DNA of 64,000 bases from Prevotella heparinolytica (GTDB lineage: Bacteria; Bacteroidota; Bacteroidia; Bacteroidales; Bacteroidaceae): assembly GCF_004342845.1 (NCBI RefSeq), contig NZ_SLXB01000008.1, positions 58,413-122,412 of the forward strand, given 5' to 3'. Shown here in pieces: positions 45,223-54,630 of the stretch. The first letter of the stretch is position 1; every line of letters begins with the position of its first letter. Under the pieces are notes generated by a model that had not been told where the DNA came from, did no database searches, and saw nothing but the letters and a program-made list of their open reading frames with translations. The translations under genes and the position numbers were made by a program.

Positions 45223-47220
45223 TTACCAGAAACACTCTAATCGACGTTTCTTGCCATTGACAGACACTTCTACTCTTACGCCCTTCTCATCATAAGACTT
45301 ATTCAGAAACTTCGCCTTGAATGTAGGACAAGTCATAGTGTTGTTTGCCGGATAGATAATTGTAATATAGCGCACCGCATCCGAGGTTTTCTTATCAATA
45401 TTGAATGAAACGGCAGTACGAGGCACGCGCTGGCGATATGCAACGGAACGCCAACCTTCTTTTTCTTTCAATGTCATTTTCTTCTCTGCAAAACATTGCA
45501 GTTTCACATTGCTTGGTCCTTCAAAAGAAGAAATCAGCATGTTATTCTTTCCATCTACCTCAACAGCACCTTCGCACAAATTATAATTCAAATTGACAGT
45601 TCCCTTCGCATCGCCAACAGCCTCATCTACAATGACAAAATATGTCCGGTCAACAAAGAATACGGAACGCCTGTGCTTCAAGCCGTCATAATGCGGATTC
45701 TCAGTGACCAAAACTTGTTCATTACCTTCCGACTTCCAAAGTTTGGTAACAGATTCAGTGGTTTGCAGATTCTTTTCATCTAAAGTCAATGTATTATGCA
45801 CACAAGTCTGACGAAACCAATTACGAAGCTTCATCACTTCAGCGTCTCCTGCATAAACATAAGAACCGCTATCAGGGAACAAATTCCTTCCGTTATACCA
45901 AAGTTCAAAAGTTCCGTTATCCGGTTGGCAATGCCATTCTCCTTTCGGACCGGCCTTCACTACCATAACCGTAGCATCTTGCTTCCATCCGTTTCTAAAC
46001 GTAAAAAATCCGGATGTCAGAGCTCCATGAGAAAGGTAGGGTAAAGGAGAACCTTCCCGACCTTCTGTTGCATAATAGCGTATCCATTCACAATCCGGAA
46101 AAATCTTGAGCCAATCCTTGTAATTCCGAATCTCTTCAGAGCGTTCTCCCCTCTTTGCATCGCTGAAGCAAGGATTACTATAATCAGGAAAGCAGATATT
46201 GGAATAGAACTCAATCATGTTTTTCACCGTATTCACATATTCTGCGGGAAACTCTTGGCGGAAACCATTCACATCCGCCATACGCAAGGCCTTGCAAAAG
46301 ATATTGATTGCCGCCAAATGATAATGGGGATCTAACTCATATTGCCCTCCATCAGGATAGACCTGCTTCTTTATTTCACGATTCAGGATACTGATGCCAC
46401 TCTCTCTCCATGCAGAAGCCTCTCTAAATTCAGGAAAGAAAGCGCCTGCATATACCATGCGCTGGGCTTCAAACAATAAATGATTGCCTTGAGCTGAATA
46501 ATTGGCCAGAATATGCAATGCGTGGCGATGATAATTCACCAAAAATTCTGTCAGAAACTCCGGAGTGAACGCAGGCGAGCTTACAAATAAAAGAAATTGC
46601 AATGTCTGATCCTGTAAACGATTACTAACTTCCAACGGACGCCATGCAAAGCGTACATTCTCGGCAATCCCTTTCACCTCACCGGCACTCACCAACTCAT
46701 ACTCTTCCTGCTTTACTTGTGTCAATGGATTTTTCTTGATCCAATCCATATATTGATATGCCCATTCTTTGGCATACTTCTCATCTCCCGAAAGACGATA
46801 TGCCTTTCCCATCGGAGTAAACCATTTATGGCGATGCAGCTGCCAACGCAGTTCATTGTCTTGCACGGGCCAATACTGCCAATTGATGTCTTTGCCGTAA
46901 TTATAGGAAGGTTGATATCCTTTATGTACAAAGAAAGTATGCTCCAAAGCATCATCAGCCCATTTTTGTTCTTCTTTAGAGAGCTTGATATTCTTCAAAT
47001 CAATATCAGGATGCATTACACCGCTTCGATGGCGGTAATAGTCCAATAAAGCTTGAGATGCTTCACTCCACTGTTGCCGTGCACATGCTGCTTTTACCTT
47101 TTCCAAACCCGGATAATCCAGATTCAACAGGTCGAAAGCCTCTTTACGCAATTGTTGCGCTTCCGCACATACGGAACTCATCAAAAAGACGACACCTAAA
47201 ATATATCTTATTACTTTCAT
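45223..47220 (-). CDS. Heparin/heparan sulfate lyase, PL12 (heparinase III type)
   Basis: This 665-residue exported lyase has a signal peptide of about 22 residues. The helical toroid carries Asn246 in SAQGNHLLFEAQ and Tyr300 in YELDPHYHLAA. The C-terminal beta domain carries His430 in KGEWHCQPDNGTFELW. These correspond to the catalytic Asn, Tyr and His of Pedobacter heparinase III, and length also agrees (about 660). It cleaves low-sulfated heparan by beta-elimination, producing 4,5-unsaturated uronates that are the substrate of the adjacent GH88. It begins 23 bases after the GH88 stop, so the two are co-transcribed. Confidence 0.92.
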   Translation of the reverse strand: MKVIRYILGVVFLMSSVCAEAQQLRKEAFDLLNLDYPGLEKVKAACARQQWSEASQALLDYYRHRSGVMHPDIDLKNIKLSKEEQKWADDALEHTFFVHKGYQPSYNYGKDINWQYWPVQDNELRWQLHRHKWFTPMGKAYRLSGDEKYAKEWAYQYMDWIKKNPLTQVKQEEYELVSAGEVKGIAENVRFAWRPLEVSNRLQDQTLQFLLFVSSPAFTPEFLTEFLVNYHRHALHILANYSAQGNHLLFEAQRMVYAGAFFPEFREASAWRESGISILNREIKKQVYPDGGQYELDPHYHLAAINIFCKALRMADVNGFRQEFPAEYVNTVKNMIEFYSNICFPDYSNPCFSDAKRGERSEEIRNYKDWLKIFPDCEWIRYYATEGREGSPLPYLSHGALTSGFFTFRNGWKQDATVMVVKAGPKGEWHCQPDNGTFELWYNGRNLFPDSGSYVYAGDAEVMKLRNWFRQTCVHNTLTLDEKNLQTTESVTKLWKSEGNEQVLVTENPHYDGLKHRRSVFFVDRTYFVIVDEAVGDAKGTVNLNYNLCEGAVEVDGKNNMLISSFEGPSNVKLQCFAEKKMTLKEKEGWRSVAYRQRVPRTAVSFNIDKKTSDAVRYITIIYPANNTMTCPTFKAKFLNKSYDEKGVRVEVSVNGKKRRLECFW

Positions 47221-47243
47221 GGTAATGGTAAATCGAAATTAAA

Positions 47244-48533
47244 TTAAAGCGATTTATATGTAAGCCCCTTTACTTGCATATAACGGTATAATGCTTCCAG
47301 ATAATAATAATCGGCATAATTCAGAGGAGTGTCAATCTCTGAGCCGTTAGGAAGCGAACCCGTGGAATGCATTAATATAAACCCTTGATTAGTGCCCGTC
47401 TTCGCCAAATAAGCATCCGAAGAAAGAGATTTCAACAATTTCTCTGCGTAATCAAGATAGATTTGCCCGTCCTTTACCAATGTGCCGAGTTCTATCAAAG
47501 CAGAAGCTGTAATAGAAGCCGCAGAAGCATCTCTGGGTGTATCAGGCCTATCGGGTGCATCATAATCCCACAAAGGAATATCGTCATTCGTCTTTACACG
47601 TGCCATAATGAGTGCCGCTATATTTTCAGCCTGCTTCAAGAAAACGGTATCCCTCGACTCACGATAGCAGGAAGTATATCCATATACTGCCCAAGCCTGT
47701 CCACGCGCCCACGACGAATCATCATTCTTTCCCTGATGCGTACACTTCAGTTCAACAGTACCGTCATTATTATAACTTACTACGTGGTAGGATGATTGGT
47801 CATCTCTGAAATGATTTTTTAAAGTTGTCTCAGCATGTCTCAGAGCTATTTCTTTGTATTTTGAATCGTTGGTAAGATGGCTTACATAAAACAGCAAATC
47901 CAGATTCATCATGTTGTCGATAATCACAGGAAAATTCCACTTCCCGAAATCCCACGAACGAATGCAACCGATATTGGAATCAAAACGTCCGCACAAATTA
48001 TCTGCGGTTTGTATCAATGCCTGACGGACGCTATCTGAAGGAGATATACGATAGGCATTTCCAAAACTGCAATTCATCATAAAACCGATGTCATGTGTAC
48101 CTTTATACTCGCGAACCGGATACAGATAGTTTGTATATTTCACAGCATCTGTTTTCAGTTCTTCATTATTCGTCAACAGATATGCATACCATAAACTTCC
48201 CGGAAAGAATCCGCTTGTCCAATCATATATGGAGGCACAATAGCGTCGGGTTCCCAAGGCTTCTTTTACGGGCTTTACTCTCAAAGAGTCCTTAAAAGTC
48301 GCCGGGTCTCTTTGTAATTGGCTGCAAAGAAAGTCCATATCATATCCCGTCCAAATAGAACGAGGTAACAAAATAGAATCTCCCACATCTGCAACTGTCT
48401 CCTCCAATTGTTTCACTGATGTGTCTATTGCATTCTTCAACCAACCGTAGCCGTCCTTAGTCTGACCGGATGAGCAGCCAAAAAGTCCTTGCAATGCAAC
48501 CACCGTGCAACAAAACAACACAAATTTCTTCAT
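47244..48533 (-). CDS. GH88 d-4,5-unsaturated beta-glucuronyl hydrolase
   Basis: This 429-residue lipoprotein (FGC, Cys20) has an (alpha/alpha)6 barrel. The two active-site acids are visible: Asp148 in THDIGFMMN and Asp206 in FPVIIDNMMNLDLL, matching Asp88 and Asp149 of Bacillus UGL. WTSGFFPGSLWYAY and WARGQAWAVYGY are typical. It removes unsaturated uronate from lyase products, completing lyase-initiated disaccharide breakdown in the periplasm. It heads the GH88-PL12 pair; a stem-loop lies between it and susD2. Confidence 0.93.
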   Translation of the reverse strand: MKKFVLFCCTVVALQGLFGCSSGQTKDGYGWLKNAIDTSVKQLEETVADVGDSILLPRSIWTGYDMDFLCSQLQRDPATFKDSLRVKPVKEALGTRRYCASIYDWTSGFFPGSLWYAYLLTNNEELKTDAVKYTNYLYPVREYKGTHDIGFMMNCSFGNAYRISPSDSVRQALIQTADNLCGRFDSNIGCIRSWDFGKWNFPVIIDNMMNLDLLFYVSHLTNDSKYKEIALRHAETTLKNHFRDDQSSYHVVSYNNDGTVELKCTHQGKNDDSSWARGQAWAVYGYTSCYRESRDTVFLKQAENIAALIMARVKTNDDIPLWDYDAPDRPDTPRDASAASITASALIELGTLVKDGQIYLDYAEKLLKSLSSDAYLAKTGTNQGFILMHSTGSLPNGSEIDTPLNYADYYYLEALYRYMQVKGLTYKSL

Positions 48534-48605
48534 AAAAATATTTTATAAGTTATCATTTTCCTCGTATGCTCTATTTATGTATAAAATACCATCTGTGCAT
48601 ACAAT

Positions 48606-48645
48606 AATGGAGAGACTATCAGTCTCATTTCACAGCCTCTCCATT
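48606..48645. terminator. Stem-loop between susD2 and the GH88 gene
   Basis: AATGGAGAG (48606-48614) pairs with CTCTCCATT (48637-48645), with an alternative inner hairpin GAGACT/AGTCTC. On the minus strand no U-run follows, so it may attenuate or protect susC2-susD2 mRNA rather than terminate it fully. The GH88 gene may then be partly expressed by read-through. Confidence 0.5.
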
Positions 48646-48700
48646 AACAAATTTCTTCTTTTTTCGAAAGTATATCATTCACTCCCGGACAACCGAGGAG

Positions 48701-50467
48701 TTATTCGTATCCGGGATTATTCTCACCGTTCAAAGCCGCATTAGACTGGATTTCAACCAATGGAATGGGAAACAGTTCATGCTTTCCTGCAATAAAGGTA
48801 TGGCCTGCTACATAATTGCTTTCTGCCCAAGCCTTCGGATTCCAACTCTTTAAAGTTGCCTTATTGATATGTTCGTCAGCGCCCGGATACCAAGACTCCA
48901 TATAAGTTTGTGCTGCTTTCAAGGCTTCTTCTAAAATGCCCCAGCGAAGCAGGTCGTACTTACGCTGACCTTCATAGCACAGCTCAAAAGCACGCTCCCA
49001 ATAAAGAGCCGTACGAAACTTTCCGGCATCGTCATCATCTGCAATAAAGGATAAATCATATACTTTAGGGGCTTTCATCAAACTTGAATAGTTTGCGGAA
49101 GTTATCGGAGTGGCGCCGGCACGAACACGTACATCATTCAATAGTTTCCAAGCTTCGGAGGTATTGCCCGTTTCGTTATAAGCCTCGGCAGCCATTAAAA
49201 CGGCATCGGCATAACGTAATGGAGAATAATTGACACCGGTATTGTTCGGGTCGACAAATCCCAAAGCCATCCACTCTCTGCGCCATTTGCCCGGATACCT
49301 ATATAGACTTTTGGCTATTTCATTGCAGGTATATGATTTTTCCTGCGTTTCTGTTTTTTTATTCCATTTAATAGCATAATCCACAAAGTTCACATCACGA
49401 CGCAAGTCTTTCGCACTGCCGTCCGCATTCGCCTCATAGAAAGACTTCCAATAAGGCAGAACCGTAAAGAAAGCATTGGCACGCCCTATATAGTTGCTTG
49501 TGCCGGAGTAACTACCCGGTGCATCTACCAGCGGTCCGTTGTAAGTGGCCCACATTCCCGCATTGTCAGTCTCACCCTGATTGGGTTCAAAGGCTATTTC
49601 CCAAAGAGTTTCCTGATTGTTCAATACCAATCGGGAATAATTCATAAACAGTTGTTCATAGCCGCCGGCATAAAAACCGTGATACCCTTCGGCTTTCAGA
49701 GCTTCCCATTCTTTTATAACGGCCTCAAAATAGGACTTACGGTCAGAATCAGCCGGACGGGTGAGTTTACGAGACGCACGATTCAGACTATAACCAGCTC
49801 TCTGCAGATAAACACGCATCAACAAGGCACGTGCCGCACCACGGCAAGGCACTTCGGAAGAAGCTACCTCGCTGCCCGGTTTCAAATGTTCTTTTGCAAA
49901 ATTCAAATCTTCAACCATCCGGTCGTATATTTGCTCACGTTCAACACGAGGCTTAGTCGTATTCTCATAGCCATTAGTATATTCCGTGCTAAATGGCACG
50001 TCGCCAAAAAACTTGACCAAATCAAAAGCAAGGAAGGCGCGAAGGAACTTTGCCTGAGCAACCAACTCCTGCAAACTTTCTTTTTCAGCATATCCCGGCA
50101 TGCCTTCGATACAAGTAATCGCCACATTGGCCCGGTCTATGCCCTGATAGGCATATTGCCAGATAGAAGCAATCCATGTATTGGCCGAATTGTACTTATA
50201 ATGAGATATATCGCGACGGGTTCCATCAGAACCGACACCTCTCACCATAAACATATCATCCGAACCGAAGAACGGCATGATATTCTGCCCGTAATATTTT
50301 TGAGTTTCAATACAATCGTATATCCCGACAACAGCCATTCTGGCTTTGTCTTCCGTCACGAAGTAGGAATCTTTTTCATAGAACGAAGTAGGTTTCTCTG
50401 TCAAGTCACACGAAGTATATCCTACAAGCATCAGTGCGCCAAGCGCATATATAATTTTATTTTTCAT
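48701..50467 (-). CDS. SusD-like surface glycan-binding lipoprotein 2
   Basis: This 588-residue SusD/RagB protein has lipobox YTSC (Cys20). KFLRAFLAFDLVKFFGDVPF near 138-157 and the late YWERAFELCYEGQRKYDLLR are family motifs. The C-terminus (FPIPLVEIQSN) is also typical. It pairs with SusC2, which ends 24 bases upstream. Together they form the second import complex of this locus. Confidence 0.93.
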   Translation of the reverse strand: MKNKIIYALGALMLVGYTSCDLTEKPTSFYEKDSYFVTEDKARMAVVGIYDCIETQKYYGQNIMPFFGSDDMFMVRGVGSDGTRRDISHYKYNSANTWIASIWQYAYQGIDRANVAITCIEGMPGYAEKESLQELVAQAKFLRAFLAFDLVKFFGDVPFSTEYTNGYENTTKPRVEREQIYDRMVEDLNFAKEHLKPGSEVASSEVPCRGAARALLMRVYLQRAGYSLNRASRKLTRPADSDRKSYFEAVIKEWEALKAEGYHGFYAGGYEQLFMNYSRLVLNNQETLWEIAFEPNQGETDNAGMWATYNGPLVDAPGSYSGTSNYIGRANAFFTVLPYWKSFYEANADGSAKDLRRDVNFVDYAIKWNKKTETQEKSYTCNEIAKSLYRYPGKWRREWMALGFVDPNNTGVNYSPLRYADAVLMAAEAYNETGNTSEAWKLLNDVRVRAGATPITSANYSSLMKAPKVYDLSFIADDDDAGKFRTALYWERAFELCYEGQRKYDLLRWGILEEALKAAQTYMESWYPGADEHINKATLKSWNPKAWAESNYVAGHTFIAGKHELFPIPLVEIQSNAALNGENNPGYE

Positions 50468-50491
50468 TGTGTTCCCTTTTTATATCTGAAA

Positions 50492-53400
50492 TTAGAATGC
50501 AACATTTACGCCAAATACGAACGAACGGCTTTTGGGATAAGCACCAAAGTCGACACCCGGTGTCAACGAACTTCCCATAGTAGAGACTTCCGGATCAAAA
50601 CCCGTATAAGGAGTCCATGTCAACAAATTATTGCCTGTGGCATACAAGCGCAACTTGGTCAAACCCATCTTATTGATAATCCGCTTGGGAAATGTATAAC
50701 CAACAGTGATATTGCTTAACTTCAGGAAAGAAGCATCTTCTACCGCCCAAGAATGGATATAGGCATTATTCAAACCATTATCACCAAAATGAGCCACCGT
50801 CTTGCCTTGGTTCATGGCGGCCAGTTCGTCAGGAGACGTTATCAATTCGCCATTATTGTTCACTGTCACCCAACGGTCGGCCTCATTGGCTATTGTCAAA
50901 ACATTCTTATTGGTCAGAGCGGTTTTGGTATTCGTCAGTTTTGTCGCGTTCAACACCTCGGCACCGTAGCTATAAGTCAGAAAGACGCTCAAATCAAGAT
51001 TCTTCCAAGAAAAACTATTGTTGATACCTCCATAAAAATCCGGGAAAGAATTACCTATAACGGTCTTGTCGCTTTCTGTGATTAAATTATCGTCGCTTCC
51101 ATCCACATTCCTGAACTTCCAATATCCGGGCTTCACATTCTTCTTGTCGCCATGATAGGGAACGCCATCTTTCAGTGTATAGGTCTTGGTTGAAGCATCA
51201 TAATTAAAATCGCTTACTTGGTAAAGGCCATCGGTTACATAACCATAAAACTGTCCCAATGGTTGGTCTACTCCGATCTGATGAGAAGCACCGGCACCAT
51301 CATAGCCGAATTTCGCCAAGTATAACTGTACCTTTTCGCCGGTCAGCTTATTCACTTTATTCTTGTTATGGGAGAAAGTGACAGAAGTATTCCAAGTGAA
51401 ATTCTTGCCGGCAATATTCACTGTATTAATGGTCAAGTCAATACCCATATTCTCTGTTTCGCCTGCATTAATCATCATATTTTGATAGCCGGAAGAATAA
51501 GGCAATTTGGCATTAAGCAGCAAATTGGTACTGCGGTTAATGTAGAATTCAGGAGAGAACGTTATGCGCTGATTGAAGAAGCCAAAATCCAAACCCAAGT
51601 TGAAAGTCTTATTCGCCTCCCACTTCAAATCGGGGTTAGGCACTTGTTTGGAAGCATAACCGGCTTGTGCCCCATTGCCATTAGCAGCAGTGACCGAACT
51701 CATGATAGCCAGACTCTGATAACTGCCTATGCGGTTATTACCGGCAAGACCATAACCAACTCTAAGCTTCAGATCGGAAAAAACAGCCAAATCCTTGATA
51801 AACTCTTCTTCACTTAAACGCCATGCGGCAGAGAAAGAGGGGAAATAGCCCCATTTATTGTTCTTTCCGAATTTAGACGAACCGTCTGCACGCAAAGAAG
51901 CCGTGAAAAGATATTTATCCATTAAGGTATAATTTACACGACCAAAGAAAGAAAGGAGTTTATCATCGTAATTCTCATTGGACGAGGGGGTGCTCGGCAC
52001 TCCTAAAGACAAGTCGGCCAGTCCGATTTCATCGTTCGGAAACTGCGTGGCACCTGCTGAAAAGCTACGTGTCCACTTCGTCACATATTCATGTCCAACG
52101 ATGGCAGTCACATCATGTTTTTTGTTTTTCCATCTATACGTCAACACGTTAGAGGTCTGAAAGCTGTTGCCTTCGAGGTTTGTGATATTTCCGTAAATAC
52201 TGGAACGTTTGGCTGTTTGAGATTGGTCGCCATAAAACACATCGTTACGACGGGTTTGATAGCGCATACCTACTGTGCTGCGGAACGACAAACCTTTCAG
52301 CAACTTGACAGTTGCGCCGGCATTGGCCTGAAAAGTACGCCATTCTCTTTTGTTGGTTTCTTCGGCAGCAGAAATCAACGGATTCTGCATGACATTGCCG
52401 CTGTCATCTGCAAACAAGGGATCTTCCGTACCCAACAAGTCGGAATCCGTACCTTTAATTCCGATAGTAGGACGATATTGGAGAATATGCTGCATCTTGT
52501 TGAAACGGTCGCCCCCTTCCGAAGTTCCCATACCTTCCACACGCATCTGGTCGTAACTGATACGGGAATTAATGCTCAACCAACTGTTCAGGTCATGGTT
52601 CATGTTGAACGAGATATTGTGCTTTTTACTGCCACTATACACCATGGCGCCTTCTTCGTCATAATAGGCATAGGCCAAACTATAATTCAACTTATCCGTC
52701 TTTCCGGATACAGCCACACGATAATTTTGAGTAAAGGCATCGCGCCCCAAAGTTTCATCTTGCCAGTTAATGCCTTTACGCCCTGCATAATTGGAGGCAA
52801 GCTCACTATATTTGCCATATCTGCTTTCCCATGTATTCAAGGCCTCGGCACCAGCATCTCCCGTACCCATCCGCCACAGAGTGCGTTCATAATCCAACTT
52901 CACAAAATCATAAGGCGAAAGGACATCCAATGTCTTTGCAATCTTCTTAATACCCACATAGCTGTCGAACGTAACAGTGGCCTTGCCACCTGACTTGCTG
53001 CCGTTTTTGGTCGTAATTACCACAACGCCGTTGGCACCGCGTGCACCATAAATAGCAGTGGCCGAGGCATCTTTCAAGACGTCAATCGTTTCGATTTCGG
53101 CAGGGTCGAGAGACGACATACCGTCTTCACTGGGGAAGCCGTCGATAATATACAGAGGTTCATTACTTTGAGTAATTGAGATACCGCCACGCACGCGAAC
53201 GGAGATGGATGCTCCGGGAGCACCTTCGCTTTGCTGCACCATCACACCCGCCATACGTCCGGATAAGGCTTGGGTGACGTCGCTTACAGGTACTTTAGAG
53301 AGTTCCTGGCTGCCTACTGAAGCAACCGACCCCGTCAGGTCTTTACGTTTCACGGTTGCATAACCGATAGCGACAACCTCGTCCAGCATCACGGCATCCG

Positions 53401-53698
53401 CCTTCAACGTCACATTAATAGTTTTTTGTCCATTGACTTTCACTTCTTGTGTAGTCATTCCCACATACGAAAAGACCAATACATCTTTCGAAGCATCATT
53501 CACTTTCAAGGCATAGTTACCATTAATATCGGTGACAGTACCTATACCGGCGGCACCTTTAATAGTAACACTACCCCCAATCACTTCATATCCTTCACTG
53601 TCAATCACCTTACCTGTAACAGTCAGGCTCTGTGCATAAGTTGCCAGACTGACGAAAGTGAGGATAAACATTAAAAACAATTCTTTTAATTTGTACAT
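50492..53698 (-). CDS. SusC-like TonB-dependent transporter 2
   Basis: This 1068-residue protein has a signal peptide ending near LATYAQ, a CarboxypepD_reg domain (about 25-100) and the plug motifs DEVVAIGYATVKRKDLTGSV, RVRGGISITQSNEPLYIIDG and DASATAIYGARGANGVVVIT. A large barrel ends in FGVNVAF. The N-terminal third is nearly collinear with SusC1 down to short phrases, pointing to duplication of a susCD pair. Its promoter module is shared with susC1. It heads susC2-susD2, possibly continuing into GH88-PL12. Confidence 0.94.
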   Translation of the reverse strand: MYKLKELFLMFILTFVSLATYAQSLTVTGKVIDSEGYEVIGGSVTIKGAAGIGTVTDINGNYALKVNDASKDVLVFSYVGMTTQEVKVNGQKTINVTLKADAVMLDEVVAIGYATVKRKDLTGSVASVGSQELSKVPVSDVTQALSGRMAGVMVQQSEGAPGASISVRVRGGISITQSNEPLYIIDGFPSEDGMSSLDPAEIETIDVLKDASATAIYGARGANGVVVITTKNGSKSGGKATVTFDSYVGIKKIAKTLDVLSPYDFVKLDYERTLWRMGTGDAGAEALNTWESRYGKYSELASNYAGRKGINWQDETLGRDAFTQNYRVAVSGKTDKLNYSLAYAYYDEEGAMVYSGSKKHNISFNMNHDLNSWLSINSRISYDQMRVEGMGTSEGGDRFNKMQHILQYRPTIGIKGTDSDLLGTEDPLFADDSGNVMQNPLISAAEETNKREWRTFQANAGATVKLLKGLSFRSTVGMRYQTRRNDVFYGDQSQTAKRSSIYGNITNLEGNSFQTSNVLTYRWKNKKHDVTAIVGHEYVTKWTRSFSAGATQFPNDEIGLADLSLGVPSTPSSNENYDDKLLSFFGRVNYTLMDKYLFTASLRADGSSKFGKNNKWGYFPSFSAAWRLSEEEFIKDLAVFSDLKLRVGYGLAGNNRIGSYQSLAIMSSVTAANGNGAQAGYASKQVPNPDLKWEANKTFNLGLDFGFFNQRITFSPEFYINRSTNLLLNAKLPYSSGYQNMMINAGETENMGIDLTINTVNIAGKNFTWNTSVTFSHNKNKVNKLTGEKVQLYLAKFGYDGAGASHQIGVDQPLGQFYGYVTDGLYQVSDFNYDASTKTYTLKDGVPYHGDKKNVKPGYWKFRNVDGSDDNLITESDKTVIGNSFPDFYGGINNSFSWKNLDLSVFLTYSYGAEVLNATKLTNTKTALTNKNVLTIANEADRWVTVNNNGELITSPDELAAMNQGKTVAHFGDNGLNNAYIHSWAVEDASFLKLSNITVGYTFPKRIINKMGLTKLRLYATGNNLLTWTPYTGFDPEVSTMGSSLTPGVDFGAYPKSRSFVFGVNVAF

Positions 53699-53706
53699 AA
53701 TAAATT

Positions 53707-53827
53707 AATCTAAGGTTTAACTTTAGAATTTTTTTGTGGGGCAAACATACAACAACTGCCCTAAAAAGAGTGGAAGTATCGTTCTTGTTTCTCTCACTTT
53801 TACTCTTTTTCCATGCGAATATTGTTC
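53707..53827 (-). promoter_or_regulatory. susC2 promoter module and candidate HTCS site
   Basis: The minus-strand -7 box TATGTTTG is at 53749-53742, GTAAAAGTG at 53803-53795, GAACAATATT at 53827-53818 and the leader word GTTAAACCTTAGATT at 53721-53707. The first three elements have exactly the same spacing as in the susC1 promoter. No canonical -33 TTG is at 19-23 bp, consistent with activator dependence. Confidence 0.6.
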
Positions 53828-53987
53828 ATTATATGATATTTTTGTGTAAAACCCTGTTTGATTTCATGACAAGGCAGGAGGAGAATGCCGACAATGTAAA
53901 TATCAATTACCTTTCTCTAAAATTCATCTGACAAAAAGGACGAAAATCCAAATCCCCTGCCAGAACACCTTCTGAGAGGGGGTAGGA

Positions 53988-54075
53988 TCAGTATACGACT
54001 GATGTGCCTTCAGTATACGACTGATCCTACATCAGTATAGGACTGATGCACCTTCAATATACGACCTATCTTTCC
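53988..54075. repeat. Array 6: four 22-bp units built on TCAGT-n-ACTGA
   Basis: Units begin at 53988, 54010, 54032 and 54054, an exact 22-bp period. Core TCAGTATACGACTGA is a hyphenated palindrome; unit 3 has TATAGG in place of TATACG and unit 4 has lost its right half. It lies in the 447-bp gap between the susC2 promoter and the 3' end of the cupin gene, about 70 bp past the cupin stop. Nothing else coding is seen in this gap. Confidence 0.88.
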
Positions 54076-54145
54076 TGTCTTTTTCATTAACCATTCAAAG
54101 CTTTCAGAAGAAAGGAAATTGGTGTGATTTTTTCAAGACGAACTC

Positions 54146-54601
54146 CTATTTTAAGAAGTCCGCCCGCATCGGAGCAAAACAATCGACAAGAATTCCCGGC
54201 TCCAGACAGACACAGCCATGCAAAACGTCCGGTTCGATGTAAATGCCATCTCCGGCCTCTACAATTTTCTTCTCGTCGCCCACTGTGAATTCGAACTTAC
54301 CGCTTACTACATAGGTCGTTTGAGTGTGATAATGAGAATGAGGAGTTCCTATGGCTCCCTTTTCAAACTTAACCTTAACCAACATCACCTGCCCGTCATA
54401 ACCCATAATCTGTCTGGTCACGCCTTCACCGGCAGGTTCCCATTCTTTATCGTTCTCGTAAATAAAAGTAGCACTTCTTGTTTTCTTCACCGGACCATCC
54501 GGCGTTTTGTATTTATCCATACATACGGCATTTAAATTTGTAATAACAAACAGGGAAAATCCAATCATACATACACACTTTCTCCATGTACTTCGCTTCA
54601 T
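54146..54601 (-). CDS. Exported KdgF-like cupin
   Basis: This 151-residue protein is read from the ATG at 54601; it has an N-terminal hydrophobic leader (VCMIGFSLFVITNLNAV). The single cupin barrel has metal ligands in TPHSHYHTQ (His88, His90, His92 or Gln94) and His128 in PDVLHGCVC. Size and motifs fit KdgF-type cupins, which open 4,5-unsaturated uronates to linear ketonised forms. Downstream of galM in the HTCS operon and in a lyase/GH88 locus, that role is a reasonable inference. Export would place it in the periplasm, unlike classical cytoplasmic KdgF. Confidence 0.75.
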   Translation of the reverse strand: MKRSTWRKCVCMIGFSLFVITNLNAVCMDKYKTPDGPVKKTRSATFIYENDKEWEPAGEGVTRQIMGYDGQVMLVKVKFEKGAIGTPHSHYHTQTTYVVSGKFEFTVGDEKKIVEAGDGIYIEPDVLHGCVCLEPGILVDCFAPMRADFLK

Positions 54602-54630
54602 AATCAATTCGTTTTTAGTAAATTAATATA

